The notes: a model not told the origin generated them from the sequence alone. Positions 20,339-30,219 are shown, counted from the first letter of the stretch. The stretch is DNA of 64,000 nt from Serratia sp. PL17 (GCF_017832355.1 NZ_JAFIBY010000005.1:186001-250000); one strand, 5' to 3'. Numbers and translations are program-made.

Positions 20339-21793
20339 ATGAAACTGACTAATCCTGAACTGTTACGCAGCCAGTGCCTGATCAATGGTGAGTGGTGTGA
20401 TGCGTTAAGTGGTAAACGCGAAGCGGTCATCAACCCGGCAACCGGTGTTGAACTGGCCAGCATACCGCTGGTCAGCGGCGAAGAGACCCAACAGGCGATC
20501 AATGCTGCGCAGGTGGCACAGCAAAGCTGGAAGCAGCTGACCGCTAAGCAACGTTCCGCATTGATGCAGGCCTGGGCCGATAAGGTGCTGGCAGCGCAAG
20601 AGGATTTGGCGCAGTTGATGACGGCTGAACAGGGCAAGTCATTGGCGGAGGCGCGTGGCGAAGTGGCTTATGCGGCCTCGTTTATCACCTGGTTTGCCGA
20701 AGAAGCCAAACGGGTCGACGGAGCGGTCTTGCAGGCGCCGTTAGCCTCACAGCGCTTGGTCGTCGTGAAGCAACCGATCGGCGTTTGTGCGGCGATCACA
20801 CCGTGGAATTTCCCGGCTGCGATGATTACCCGCAAAGTGGCACCGGCATTGGCGGCAGGTTGCGCCATTATCGTCAAACCGGCCGAACAAACGCCGCTGA
20901 CTGCGCTGGCGTTGGGCAAATTGGCGCAGGACGCGGGTATTCCTGCCGGCGTCCTGCAGGTAGTGACCGGCGACGCAGCCCAAGTGGGCAAAGTACTGTG
21001 CGACAGCCCGGTGGTGCGCAAACTGAGCTTTACCGGTTCGACCGAAGTCGGCCGTATTTTGATGGCGCAGTGTGCGCCAACCATTAAGAAGCTGTCACTG
21101 GAGCTGGGCGGTAATGCCCCGGTGATTGTCTTTGACGACGCGAATTTGGATGCCGCGGTAGCGGGCATTATGGCCTCTAAATTCCGCAATAGCGGCCAAA
21201 CCTGTGTCTGCGCCAACCGCATCTACGTGCAGGACGGTATCTATGACCGTTTGGTGGACAAGCTGGTGGCGGCGGTTGAGCAACTTAACGTCGGTGACGG
21301 CAGCCAGGAAGGCACCACACAGGGGCCGTTGATCGACCAGGATGCGGTTGAAAAAGTGCAGAACCACATTGACGACGCGTTGATCAAAGGCGCACAGATC
21401 GCAACGGGGGGGCAGCCGCACGCGCTGGGCCGTACCTTCTTCCAACCGACGGTGGTGACAGGCGTGACGCAAAAAATGCGTTTCGCCAAAGAAGAAACCT
21501 TTGGACCGGTAGCGCCGCTGTTCCGTTTCCATGATGAGGCGGAAGCCATCGCGATGGCCAACGATACTGAATTCGGCCTGGCGGCCTATGTATTCACGCA
21601 GAATGCGTCGCGCCAATGGCGGGTGCCGGAAGCCTTGGAATACGGCATGGTCGGGATCAATACCGGGTTGATTTCCAATGAAGTTGCGCCGTTCGGCGGC
21701 GTGAAGCAGTCAGGGCTCGGACGCGAAGGATCGCGTTACGGGATTGAAGAATATCTGGAGCTGAAATACCTGTGTATCGATGTGAGCTGTTAA
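20339..21793 (+). CDS. gabD: succinate-semialdehyde dehydrogenase (NADP+)
   Basis: GabD oxidises succinate semialdehyde to succinate, completing GABA entry into the TCA cycle. It is 484 aa (E. coli 482). Aldehyde dehydrogenase marks are TPWNFPAAMITRKVAPALAAGC, the catalytic Glu in LELGGNAPVIVF and the catalytic Cys in FRNSGQTCVCANR. The FGGVKQSGLGREGS motif ends the catalytic domain. The ATG at 20339 has AAGGAG eight bases upstream, while a GTG three codons earlier overlaps that site. It follows gabT in one operon. Confidence 0.95.
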   Translation: MKLTNPELLRSQCLINGEWCDALSGKREAVINPATGVELASIPLVSGEETQQAINAAQVAQQSWKQLTAKQRSALMQAWADKVLAAQEDLAQLMTAEQGKSLAEARGEVAYAASFITWFAEEAKRVDGAVLQAPLASQRLVVVKQPIGVCAAITPWNFPAAMITRKVAPALAAGCAIIVKPAEQTPLTALALGKLAQDAGIPAGVLQVVTGDAAQVGKVLCDSPVVRKLSFTGSTEVGRILMAQCAPTIKKLSLELGGNAPVIVFDDANLDAAVAGIMASKFRNSGQTCVCANRIYVQDGIYDRLVDKLVAAVEQLNVGDGSQEGTTQGPLIDQDAVEKVQNHIDDALIKGAQIATGGQPHALGRTFFQPTVVTGVTQKMRFAKEETFGPVAPLFRFHDEAEAIAMANDTEFGLAAYVFTQNASRQWRVPEALEYGMVGINTGLISNEVAPFGGVKQSGLGREGSRYGIEEYLELKYLCIDVSC

Positions 21794-21851
21794 CCACCGG
21801 GAAACTAACCTACCCCGGTGGCCAGCGCTACCGGGAGACAAAGGATGCCGC

Positions 21852-23096
21852 ATGTCTTCTGATAATACCGCTATTTCTCCGGCGCTTGCCGCCGGGGTGC
21901 GAACGTCTGCACCCACCAAATCACTGAGCTTCCTCGAAGGGGTAGCGATGATTGTCGGCACCAATATTGGGGCCGGCGTACTGTCTATCGCTTATGCCTC
22001 AAGCAAGGCCGGTTTTTTACCCCTGTTGTTCTGGTTAGTGTTAGTGGGGAGTTTGACCACGATCACCATGCTGTACGTCGCCGAATCGACCCTGCGTACC
22101 CGCGCTCATTTGCAGCTGAGCGGGTTGGCGAAACGTTATGTCGGCGGTATCGGTGCCTGGCTGATGTTTGCTTCTGTCTGTGTCAACAGCGTTGGGGCCT
22201 TGACCGCCTATATGACCGGCAGCGGCAAGCTGTTGCAATCCCTGTTTGGCATTTCCCCGGCGATAGGCAGCCTGCTGTTTTTCGTGCCGGCGGCAGGGGT
22301 GCTGTACCTGGGGCTTAAAGCGATTGGCCGCGGTGAAAAGTTTATCAGTATCGGCATGGTGGTGATGTTGACCGCATTGGTGACGGCCACGCTGGTCAAG
22401 GACACCACCCAGATGCGCAACCTGCTGGACGGTGATTGGCGCTTTATGGTGCCGGTATTTAACGTGGTGGTGTTTTGCTTCTCTGCGCAATACATCGTGC
22501 CAGAAATGGCGCGCGGCTTCTCTGACAAACCAGAGCAACTGCCAAAAGCGATTATGGTCGGCATGGCGGTGACCTTCGTGCTGTTGGCAGCGGTACCGAT
22601 GTCGGTGATCGCCCTCAGTGGGCTGAATGGTATCTCTGACGTGGCAACCATTTCATGGGGACAGGCGTTGGGGCAGTGGGCCTTCTTCTCAGCCAACATT
22701 TTTGCGCTGTGTGCGATGCTGACGTCTTACTGGGGACTGGGCGGGAGCTTCCTGACCAATATTTTTGACCAGTTCAGGTTGGGCAACGACGAGCAGCCGC
22801 TGCGCCGCTTCGGTGTGTTGATGTTGGTCGTATTGCCGCCGTTTGTGTTGGCTTATAGCGGGCTGGTGTCGTTCGTCAATGCGCTGTATTTCGCGGGGGT
22901 ATTCAGCGGGGTGATCTTGTCGATTATGCCGATGTTGATCCTGCGTGGTGCGCGTAAGCACGGCGATCAGACGCCGCGTTGGCAGTGTAGCTGGATCACT
23001 CATCCGATTTTGCAGATCAGCATTGTGTTGCTGTATCTGTCCAGCGCGGGATATGCCATTGCCTCGTTATTAGGTTATCTGCCCTCTGGATGGTGA
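21852..23096 (+). CDS. amino acid permease (HAAAP/Trp-Tyr permease type), probable GABA-operon transporter
   Basis: An inner-membrane transporter of 414 aa with about eleven hydrophobic segments, starting with FLEGVAMIVGTNIGAGVLSIAYA. The unwound GTNIGAGVLSIP-like first helix is the signature of the aromatic/hydroxy amino acid permease family (TnaB, Mtr, TyrP). It lies 58 bp after gabD on the same strand and is closed by a terminator, so it is probably the last gene of the GABA operon. Uptake of GABA or a GABA precursor is inferred from position only. AAAGGA precedes the start by six bases. Confidence 0.82.
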   Translation: MSSDNTAISPALAAGVRTSAPTKSLSFLEGVAMIVGTNIGAGVLSIAYASSKAGFLPLLFWLVLVGSLTTITMLYVAESTLRTRAHLQLSGLAKRYVGGIGAWLMFASVCVNSVGALTAYMTGSGKLLQSLFGISPAIGSLLFFVPAAGVLYLGLKAIGRGEKFISIGMVVMLTALVTATLVKDTTQMRNLLDGDWRFMVPVFNVVVFCFSAQYIVPEMARGFSDKPEQLPKAIMVGMAVTFVLLAAVPMSVIALSGLNGISDVATISWGQALGQWAFFSANIFALCAMLTSYWGLGGSFLTNIFDQFRLGNDEQPLRRFGVLMLVVLPPFVLAYSGLVSFVNALYFAGVFSGVILSIMPMLILRGARKHGDQTPRWQCSWITHPILQISIVLLYLSSAGYAIASLLGYLPSGW

Positions 23097-23141
23097 CTTG
23101 CCTTCCCTCAAGAAGTGATGTTGTTTCTCGGTCATTGAGAA

Positions 23142-23166
23142 CGGCGGCGTCGTGGCCGCCGATTTT

Positions 23167-23168
<2 letters not shown>
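23142..23168 (+). terminator. intrinsic terminator of the gab operon
   Basis: CGGCGGC and GCCGCCG make a 7-bp stem around GTCGTG, followed by ATTTTTT. The T-run overlaps the stop codon of the convergent yfcF gene. Confidence 0.85.
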
Positions 23169-23865
<697 letters not shown>

Positions 23866-23976
23866 TCAATCTGTTAGCTTAAAGTTATTTCTGGCGAGTT
23901 TGGTGCGGTAAGCAGCAGAGGCCTGCGTTGTGATATATTTGTTGCCATTAAGTTGAATTTGGCAGTGCGAAGTAAC

Positions 23977-24693
23977 ATGAAGATGTCGTTGAAAGCAAGA
24001 TTGAAAGTGGGCTGTGCACGTTTGTGGCCACATCCTCTGGCGGTAGGCAAAAAAGAGATTGTACTTTCCAGCCTCGGCGCCGGGCTGGGGTTGATGATTG
24101 CGGGGTGGATCAGTCATTTTGTGCTGGGCGAGGTGAACCTGTGGTTTATCGCACCTATGGGTGCATCTGCTGTGCTGCTTTTTGGTGTACCGAATAGCCC
24201 GTTAGCGCAACCCTGGTCCATCGTGGGTGGCAATATGTCGGCTGCTGCGGTGGGGGTGAGTACCGGTTTGTTGATTCCCGATCCTGGTTTGGCCTGTGGG
24301 GTAGCGGCCGCGCTGGCGATTGGATTGATGTTCAAGCTGCGTTGTTTGCATCCGCCCGGCGGCGCGGTGGCACTGACGGCCATCCTCGGTGGGCCGGGCA
24401 TTCACCAACTCGGTTATAGCTTCGTGCTGTACCCAGTGCTGCTTAACTCAGTGTTATTGGCGCTGTTGGCGATTATCTTCAATAACCTGGCAGGACGACG
24501 TTACCCGCACCCTTTGGCACCGACAGAGACAAAACCGGCCAATCTGCCGATTGATGCGGTGTCTATTACCCGCGCCGATCTGCACGAGGCGCTGATGCAG
24601 GGCGAACTCTTTGATATCGATGAGGACGATTTGCAGGACATTCTGCTGCGTGCCGAACAGTTGGCGCACCAGAGGCAGGCTGGAAAAGCCTGA
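23977..24693 (+). CDS. HPP-family membrane protein
   Basis: An integral membrane protein of 238 aa with four to five hydrophobic segments. It bears the family's name-giving motif L-H-P-P-G-G-A (CLHPPGGAVALTAILGG near residues 128-144) and the typical WFIAPMGASAVLLFGVPNSPLAQPW. A cytoplasmic C-tail has an acidic helix (FDIDEDDLQDILLRAEQ). Related proteins in cyanobacteria are nitrite transporters, but the enterobacterial group has no proven role. The start is uncertain (TTG 23953, ATG 23977 or 23983); none has a strong ribosome binding site. Its stop directly abuts the stop of the convergent acetyltransferase gene. Confidence 0.85.
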   Translation: MKMSLKARLKVGCARLWPHPLAVGKKEIVLSSLGAGLGLMIAGWISHFVLGEVNLWFIAPMGASAVLLFGVPNSPLAQPWSIVGGNMSAAAVGVSTGLLIPDPGLACGVAAALAIGLMFKLRCLHPPGGAVALTAILGGPGIHQLGYSFVLYPVLLNSVLLALLAIIFNNLAGRRYPHPLAPTETKPANLPIDAVSITRADLHEALMQGELFDIDEDDLQDILLRAEQLAHQRQAGKA

Positions 24694-25134
24694 TTACGCG
24701 AGCGTTTTTCGGTAAAACACGACGCGTTCTGTTTCGCTAAAACCCAGTGCCGCATGCAGGCGCTGGGAGTCGAGATTGGCTATGTCAGTATCGGACGCCA
24801 GTTCGCTGCACCCTTGCTGTTTGGCCCATTGCTGAACCTGTGCAATCAATCGCGATGCGCAGCCCTGGTGACGAGCTGATTCCGCAGTATAAATCCCTTC
24901 CAGAAAGGCCACCGGCGATGATTCGCAGCCGTTGACGTAATCATGGCGCAGCGCGACTTCAGCAAGGGCGACAAAAGCATCATCCTTGGTTTGGATCATA
25001 AACGCGGTGTGATGTGGCGAAGCCAATATCTCATTCATTTCTGCCCGGTGTTCTTCCTGTGGGCAAGTTGGCCACAATGCACTTCGCAGTGTCAGCCAGG
25101 CATTAAAATTGGCGTTGTTACAAATGACGATCAT
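24694..25134 (-). CDS. aac(6')-Ic-like: aminoglycoside 6'-N-acetyltransferase, AAC(6')-Ic type
   Basis: This GNAT enzyme would acetylate the 6'-amino group of aminoglycosides such as tobramycin, netilmicin and amikacin with acetyl-CoA. It is 146 aa from the ATG at 25134 (AGGAAAT upstream). Its blocks RAEMNEILASPHHTAFM, YVNGCESSPVAFLEGIY and CSELASDTDIANLDSQRLHA are characteristic of the chromosomal AAC(6')-Ic of Serratia marcescens. Acetyl-CoA binding is in the AESARHQGCASRLI region. Several positions differ from the S. marcescens protein as I remember it, so this is a species variant. Expression level and resistance cannot be judged from sequence. Confidence 0.9.
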   Translation of the reverse strand: MIVICNNANFNAWLTLRSALWPTCPQEEHRAEMNEILASPHHTAFMIQTKDDAFVALAEVALRHDYVNGCESSPVAFLEGIYTAESARHQGCASRLIAQVQQWAKQQGCSELASDTDIANLDSQRLHAALGFSETERVVFYRKTLA

Positions 25135-25302
25135 GGGATTTCCTGTTTTATGGGACAGCAGACCGGTACAAAGGGGGATGCAGGGTACCATACAGAATCA
25201 CCGCGGCTCGATCTGTATGATGATTATAGTAACTCGGTGAATCTGTCTTGTTTTTGTGACTTGAGTCACCCTATATCCCTGAGTGACAAACGGGGGAAGG
25301 CA

Positions 25303-25509
25303 ATGAAAAATACAGAGAGTTTGCGCGCCGACAGTAAATCGCAGCGGTGGAGCCTATGGTGCAATTGGTGCCAGTATTGGCGGCGTCGAAGTTTTAATTC
25401 TGCTGGCAGAAAGTCTTTGGATGCCATGCGTTGCTGGCAATTGCGTGATATCGGATTGCGATCTTGCGATGTCCGTCGGGAAGGTCGGGATTCGCTTTGG
25501 CAGCGCTGA
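25303..25509 (+). CDS. DUF1127-like small Arg-rich protein, 68 aa
   Basis: The C-terminal half, RKSLDAMRCWQLRDIGLRSC followed by DVRREGRDSLW, fits the DUF1127 pattern of an aromatic/Leu stretch, L-R-D-I-G-L, an acidic-Val pair and a final aromatic. The ATG at 25303 is led by GGGGGAAGG. The N-terminal part is Trp- and Arg-rich (SQRWSLWCNWCQYWRRR). A terminator follows 12 bp after the stop. DUF1127 proteins bind RNA or affect phosphate and carbon metabolism in alphaproteobacteria; no role is known for this one. The reading frame is open upstream, but that extension is antisense to the acetyltransferase and rejected. Confidence 0.65.
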   Translation: MKNTESLRADSKSQRWSLWCNWCQYWRRRSFNSAGRKSLDAMRCWQLRDIGLRSCDVRREGRDSLWQR

Positions 25510-25521
25510 GCCTGCGGAAAC

Positions 25522-25550
25522 AAAAAACCACCTGCTAAGAGGTGGTTTTT
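25522..25550. terminator. bidirectional terminator between the DUF1127 gene and tRNA-Ile
   Basis: CCACCT and AGGTGG form a stem with a GCTAAG loop, flanked by AAAAAA on the left and TTTTT on the right. It can end both the small gene and the minus-strand tRNA transcript. Confidence 0.8.
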
Positions 25551-25574
25551 GACGCTGTTATATCAGCTAAAATT

Positions 25575-25651
25575 TGGTGGCCCCTACTGGACTTGAACCA
25601 GTGACCAAGCGATTATGAGTCGCGTGCTCTAACCAACTGAGCTAAGGGGCC
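25575..25651 (-). tRNA. ileX: tRNA-Ile2 (anticodon CAU, lysidine-modified)
   Basis: The reverse strand folds as a cloverleaf with acceptor GGCCCCT/AGGGGCC, a D-arm with AGCTCAGTTGGTTAGAGC, the anticodon loop in ACTCATAAT and the T-loop GGTTCAAGTCC; CCA is encoded. The CAU anticodon with this sequence is the minor isoleucine tRNA that reads AUA after TilS modification of C34, not a methionine tRNA. E. coli ileX lies in the same place beside mug/rpoD. Confidence 0.95.
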
Positions 25652-25798
25652 AAGCGGCGAGATTATACGGTAATCTTTCGGCGCAGGTCTACTGTTACCC
25701 ATCTGTATGTTGCTTTTATAAGCAGTTCTAGCCTGTTGTAATTACTGACGGATTTTGCGATAACCGCTGTAAATCCTTTTAATGGACGCGCAAACCCT

Positions 25799-26287
25799 AT
25801 GGAACTCTTGGCGCCAAACCTACGGGTGGTGTTTTGCGGCATCAACCCCGGCCTTTCTTCCGCCCATCAAGGCTACCCTTTTGCTAACGGCAGCAACCGC
25901 TTCTGGAAGGTGGTGCATCAGGCCGGTTTCACCGAATGTCAGCTTGCCCCGGAGCAGTGGCAGCAGCTGCAGGATACGGGCTGTGGCATCACGGCGCTGG
26001 TGGCGCGACCGACGGTAGCCGCCAGTGAAGTGACGCGTGGCGAGTTACTCAGCGGTGGCGAAGCGTTAAAAGAAAAGATTCTGCGTTACCAGCCGCGTTC
26101 GTTGGCGATCTTGGGCAAACAGGCGTTCAGTAGCGCTTTTGGCGTGCGTAACGCGCTCTGGGGGCGTCAAGAGATGACGATTGGCAAAACGGAGGTCTGG
26201 GTATTACCTAACCCAAGCGGATTGAACCGTGCCACGCTGGAGCAACTTACGGCGAGCTATCACGAACTGTTTCTGGCATTGGAATGA
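25799..26287 (+). CDS. mug: G/U mismatch-specific DNA glycosylase Mug
   Basis: Mug excises uracil and ethenocytosine opposite guanine. The 162-aa protein (E. coli 168) has the family active-site motif GINPGLSS near residues 14-21, the F-x-x-x-x-N-R-F-W region ([13 protein letters not shown]) and the second motif LPNPSGLNR near 140-148 that reads the opposite guanine. The ATG at 25799 aligns with homologues; the ribosome binding site is weak. It is next to rpoD as in E. coli and ends at a shared terminator. Confidence 0.95.
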   Translation: MELLAPNLRVVFCGINPGLSSAHQGYPFANGSNRFWKVVHQAGFTECQLAPEQWQQLQDTGCGITALVARPTVAASEVTRGELLSGGEALKEKILRYQPRSLAILGKQAFSSAFGVRNALWGRQEMTIGKTEVWVLPNPSGLNRATLEQLTASYHELFLALE

Positions 26288-26308
26288 GTCCTGCGGATTT
26301 TAGGCAAT

Positions 26309-26337
26309 AAAAAACCCCGGCATGCCGGGGTTTTTTT
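26309..26337. terminator. bidirectional terminator between mug and rpoD
   Basis: AACCCCGGCATGCCGGGGTT is a near-perfect hairpin with A-run left and T-run right between two convergent stops, closing both mug and the rpsU-dnaG-rpoD operon. Confidence 0.92.
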
Positions 26338-26352
26338 GCAAGCAGCGAAACC

Positions 26353-28188
26353 TTAGTCGTCCAGGAAGCTACGCAACACTTCGGAACGGCTAGGGTGGCG
26401 CAGTTTACGCAGAGCTTTGGCTTCGATCTGACGAATACGCTCACGGGTAACGTCGAACTGTTTGCCCACTTCTTCCAGCGTGTGGTCCGTGTTCATGTCG
26501 ATACCGAAACGCATACGCAGCACTTTCGCTTCACGTGCAGTCAGGCCAGCCAATACGTCGTGCGTTGCAGAACGCAGGCTTTCTGATGTCGCAGAATCCA
26601 GTGGCAGCTCGAGGGTGGTATCCTCGATGAAATCGCCCAGATGTGAATCTTCATCATCACCGATTGGCGTTTCCATGGAGATCGGCTCTTTAGCGATCTT
26701 CAGCACTTTACGGATTTTGTCTTCCGGCATCAGCATACGTTCAGCCAGCTCTTCCGGCGTTGGCTCACGGCCCATCTCTTGCAGCATCTGGCGCGAAATA
26801 CGGTTGAGCTTGTTGATGGTCTCAATCATGTGCACCGGGATACGGATGGTACGCGCCTGGTCGGCGATAGAGCGAGTGATAGCCTGACGGATCCACCAGG
26901 TGGCGTAAGTTGAGAACTTATAACCACGACGGTATTCGAACTTGTCTACGGCTTTCATCAGACCGATGTTACCTTCCTGGATCAGATCCAGGAACTGCAG
27001 GCCGCGGTTGGTGTATTTCTTGGCGATAGAAATAACCAGACGCAAGTTGGCTTCAACCATTTCTTTTTTCGCACGGCGGGCTTTCGCTTCACCGATAGAC
27101 ATGCGACGGTTGATGTCCTTCACTTGCTCGATGGTCAGGCCGGTTTCTTCTTCGATCTGACGCAGTTTCTGCAGGCTGCGCTGTACGTCTTCCGCTACGT
27201 CTTTCAGCTTTTCTGACCATGGCTTAGCCATTGCCAGTGCCGCTTCGAACCACGTGGTGCTGGTTTCGTTACCGGCGAACAGAGTGACGAAGTTTTTCTT
27301 CGGCATTTTGCACTGTTCAACACACAGTTTCATGATGATACGTTCTTGAGTACGAACGCGATCCATCATGGTGCGCATGCTGTTGACCAGGAAGTCGAAC
27401 TGTTTTGGCACCAGGCGGAACTGCTTGAACACTTCAGACAGCTTCAGGATTTCTTCTGCTGCGCTGGCGTGGCTGCGGCCGTTCTTTTTGATGACGATGC
27501 GGGTCGCTTCGTACTGATCGCGCAGGTCGGCGAATTTCTGACGCGCCAGCTCAGGATCGATGCTGTTGTCGTCTTCTTCTTCCTCTTCGTCTTCCTCTTC
27601 GTCGTCGTCGTTCTGCTCTTCGGTCGACAGCTCAGAACCCACGTGGGTAGCGGTAGGGGCGATGTCCTCTTCCGCATTAGGATCAACGAAGCCGGTGATC
27701 AGATCGGACAGGCGAGCTTCGCCTGCTTCGACGCGATCGTACTGTTCCAGCAAATAGGTGATGGCTTCAGGGTATTCGGCAACGGAGCACTGAACCTGGT
27801 TGATACCGTCTTCAATACGCTTGGCGATGTCGATTTCACCTTCACGCGTCAGCAGTTCAACGGTACCCATTTCGCGCATGTACATGCGCACCGGGTCGGT
27901 GGTACGGCCAATCTCAGACTCAACGCTCGACAGCACTTGAGCGGCAGCTTCTTCCGCATCTTCGTCTGTGCTGTTTGAGTTTTCAGCGAGTAATAGGTCA
28001 TCAGCGTCTGGCGCTTCTTCCAGAACCTGAATGCCCATGTCGTTAATCATCTGGATGATGTCTTCGATCTGGTCGGAGTCGACGATATCTTCCGGCAGAT
28101 GGTCATTGACCTCAGCATAGGTCAGATAGCCTTGCTCCTTACCACGGGTGACAAGTAGCTTTAGCTGTGACTGCGGGTTTTGCTCCAT
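26353..28188 (-). CDS. rpoD: RNA polymerase sigma-70 factor RpoD
   Basis: This is the housekeeping sigma factor, 611 aa (E. coli 613) from the ATG at 28188; a 47-codon upstream extension in frame has no homology. Region 1.1 begins [19 protein letters not shown]. The non-conserved region has a long acidic run of Asp/Glu (about residues 193-213). Region 2 includes [17 protein letters not shown] and [18 protein letters not shown] for -10 recognition. Region 4 has [18 protein letters not shown] for -35 recognition. It is the last gene of the macromolecular synthesis operon after dnaG, with a 219-bp gap that may hold an extra promoter. Confidence 0.99.
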   Translation of the reverse strand: MEQNPQSQLKLLVTRGKEQGYLTYAEVNDHLPEDIVDSDQIEDIIQMINDMGIQVLEEAPDADDLLLAENSNSTDEDAEEAAAQVLSSVESEIGRTTDPVRMYMREMGTVELLTREGEIDIAKRIEDGINQVQCSVAEYPEAITYLLEQYDRVEAGEARLSDLITGFVDPNAEEDIAPTATHVGSELSTEEQNDDDEEEDEEEEEDDNSIDPELARQKFADLRDQYEATRIVIKKNGRSHASAAEEILKLSEVFKQFRLVPKQFDFLVNSMRTMMDRVRTQERIIMKLCVEQCKMPKKNFVTLFAGNETSTTWFEAALAMAKPWSEKLKDVAEDVQRSLQKLRQIEEETGLTIEQVKDINRRMSIGEAKARRAKKEMVEANLRLVISIAKKYTNRGLQFLDLIQEGNIGLMKAVDKFEYRRGYKFSTYATWWIRQAITRSIADQARTIRIPVHMIETINKLNRISRQMLQEMGREPTPEELAERMLMPEDKIRKVLKIAKEPISMETPIGDDEDSHLGDFIEDTTLELPLDSATSESLRSATHDVLAGLTAREAKVLRMRFGIDMNTDHTLEEVGKQFDVTRERIRQIEAKALRKLRHPSRSEVLRSFLDD

Positions 28189-28407
28189 AAGACGGTATCC
28201 ACACTTCAGAGTATTTGGGTTGGTGTCGGTCGGCGAAACCGCCAACAATAGCATTTGGGGCGTTTTTGTTGTTGCCGCGGCCCACTGTGGCGGCATATTG
28301 CAGGGCTCTGCCCTCGCATTTATCGGCACTTAAGCCGTTGTATTCTTTATTCTTCACGTTTTGGCGGCGTTATTGGCAGCCTAAACATGAATCATTTTGG
28401 TCAAAAA

Positions 28408-30156
28408 TTAGTTTTTCTTTGCTAACACTTGGTTAAGAGAACGGACTTCTTCACGTTCTTCTGGGCTGAGGCCGTGCGTTCTGGCCTGCGCGATCAATGT
28501 TTCCAGCCGTTGCTCCAGTACCGAGTCATAGAGGCTAGCTAAGGTATCCAAAAAGGTCTGCTCGACCCTGTCCTCAACGATCATATGGTTCCATGTCGCC
28601 AAGGTTTCAAGCTGTTGGCTCAATTTGTTGTCGCGATACTGCTCCAACAACTGACCGGTTGTCAGGCCTGGCTGGGCCAAACAGGTTTGCACCAACTCGA
28701 CAAACAGCGGTAACCCCGCCTGTTTAGTCTGCTCTAACCCCTCGAGTGAAGGGATAAGTGTAGCCAGTTGCGGATTTTGTACCAGTAGCCCTATTAGTAT
28801 ACGCATGGTTGTGCGTTTTAGCTGGGGCGCCTGATAAGTATTCGCATTTTCAGCCTGCTTGGGCATCAGCTTGTCGAGCTGGCTATCGTCCAGCAGACCC
28901 AGCTTGCTGCCGAGCTGTTGGCGCAGGTACAAGCGCAACGTTTCGCCCGGCACTTGAGTGATCAGGGGTAGTGCCAGCGTACTCAGCTTGGCGCGACCGT
29001 CCGGGCTGCTCAAATCAACCTGTGGCATCAAGGTTTCGAACAGGAAAGTGGAAAGCGGCTGCGCCAGCTCCATTCGTTGTTCGAAGGCCTCTTTACCTTC
29101 TTTGCGTACCAAGGTGTCCGGGTCTTCGCCATCAGGCAAAAACATAAACCGCAGCTGACGCCCATCGTTGAGATAGGGCAGCGCAGTTTCCAGCGCACGC
29201 CAGGCCGCTTCACGGCCGGCTCTGTCACCGTCATAGCAACAGACAACGTTATCGGTGGCGCGGAACAGCAGCTGAATATGTTCAGCTGTCGTTGAAGTCC
29301 CAAGCGAGGCGACGGCATAATCGATGCCGTATTGCGCCAACGCCACCACGTCCATATAACCTTCCACTACCAGCAGCCGTTGCGGGGTAGGGTGGCTCTG
29401 TTGTGCTTCATAAAGGCCGTACAATTGACGACCCTTGTGGAATACTTCAGTTTCCGGCGAGTTCAGGTATTTCGGCATACCGTCACCCAATACGCGACCG
29501 CCAAAGGCGATCACTCGCCCGCGTTTGTCGCGGATAGGGAACATCACGCGTTCACGGAAACGATCGTACGAACGTCCTTGATCGTTAGTCACCAACATGC
29601 CGGCATCGTTCAATGCGCTACGGCTGTCGGCATCGCGACCAAAACGCTTTAAGGCGTTATCCCAACCGGCAGGTGCAAAGCCGATAGCGAAATGGCGGAT
29701 AACGTCGTCACTCAACCCGCGCTGTTGCAGATAATCACGCGCCGGCGCACCGGAAGGTTGATGCAGTGACTGTTGATAGAACGCGCTGAGCTGTTCCATC
29801 AGTTGATACAGGCTCTGGCGCTGATGACGTTCGATTTGGGTTGGCCCGGAACCTGCCTCGTAAGGCACTTCCAGTCCGTGCATGGTCGCCAGCTCCTCGA
29901 TGGTTTCAACAAACTCAAGTCTGTCGTAATTCATCAGAAAGTCGACGGCATTACCGTGCGCACCACAACCAAAACAGTGGTAAAACTGCTTTTCGCCATT
30001 AACAGTAAATGAAGGCGTTTTTTCGTGGTGGAACGGACAGCACGCGTGATAGTTCTTGCCCTGCTTTTTGAGCTTTACACGTGCGTCGATCAGATCGACG
30101 ATGTCGGTGCGAGCCAGCAAGTCATTGATAAATACGCGCGGAATTCGTCCAGCCAT
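28408..30156 (-). CDS. dnaG: DNA primase DnaG
   Basis: DnaG makes RNA primers for replication, working with DnaB helicase. It is 582 aa, like E. coli (581). The N-terminal zinc domain has CPFHHEKTPSF and CFGCGAHGNAVDF (residues about 40-68). The catalytic TOPRIM core has VVEGYMDVVAL and the acidic CYDGDRAGREAAWRAL (near 309-324). The C-terminal helicase-binding domain follows. It is the middle gene of rpsU-dnaG-rpoD, preceded by an attenuator hairpin that would keep its level below that of S21. Confidence 0.98.
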   Translation of the reverse strand: MAGRIPRVFINDLLARTDIVDLIDARVKLKKQGKNYHACCPFHHEKTPSFTVNGEKQFYHCFGCGAHGNAVDFLMNYDRLEFVETIEELATMHGLEVPYEAGSGPTQIERHQRQSLYQLMEQLSAFYQQSLHQPSGAPARDYLQQRGLSDDVIRHFAIGFAPAGWDNALKRFGRDADSRSALNDAGMLVTNDQGRSYDRFRERVMFPIRDKRGRVIAFGGRVLGDGMPKYLNSPETEVFHKGRQLYGLYEAQQSHPTPQRLLVVEGYMDVVALAQYGIDYAVASLGTSTTAEHIQLLFRATDNVVCCYDGDRAGREAAWRALETALPYLNDGRQLRFMFLPDGEDPDTLVRKEGKEAFEQRMELAQPLSTFLFETLMPQVDLSSPDGRAKLSTLALPLITQVPGETLRLYLRQQLGSKLGLLDDSQLDKLMPKQAENANTYQAPQLKRTTMRILIGLLVQNPQLATLIPSLEGLEQTKQAGLPLFVELVQTCLAQPGLTTGQLLEQYRDNKLSQQLETLATWNHMIVEDRVEQTFLDTLASLYDSVLEQRLETLIAQARTHGLSPEEREEVRSLNQVLAKKN

Positions 30157-30179
30157 AAGCCCTTACTTTACTAGCCTAT

Positions 30180-30219
30180 AAACGAGAACAAGCCGCGCAT
30201 TCCTTTCGGAAAGCACGGC
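30180..30219 (-). terminator. rpsU-dnaG attenuator (T1-like)
   Basis: On the minus strand GCCGTGCTTTCC and GGAATGCGCGGC pair at 11 of 12 positions around a GAAA tetraloop (30192-30219), followed by TTGTTCTCGTTT. This matches the partial terminator known between rpsU and dnaG in E. coli, which allows abundant S21 but little primase. Confidence 0.75.

Noticed and set aside
22041-22538. His/Gln-rich minus-strand frame inside the permease gene
   Set aside because: Antisense of hydrophobic codons; no start signal and the permease frame is intact.
24943-25302. In-frame upstream extension of the DUF1127 gene
   Set aside because: It runs antisense through the acetyltransferase gene; the ATG at 25303 has its own strong ribosome binding site and starts the family-like part.
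25575-25651. tRNA-Met because of the CAU anticodon
   Set aside because: The body sequence is that of tRNA-Ile2 (ileX), whose C34 is modified to lysidine; the acceptor stem GGCCCCT is not that of tRNA-Met.
27346-27978. Long plus-strand frame (210 codons) with a Phe/Val-rich run opposite rpoD
   Set aside because: It is the complement of the acidic Asp/Glu tract and surrounding rpoD codons; no ribosome binding site, and the composition is explained by the repeated GAA/GAC codons.
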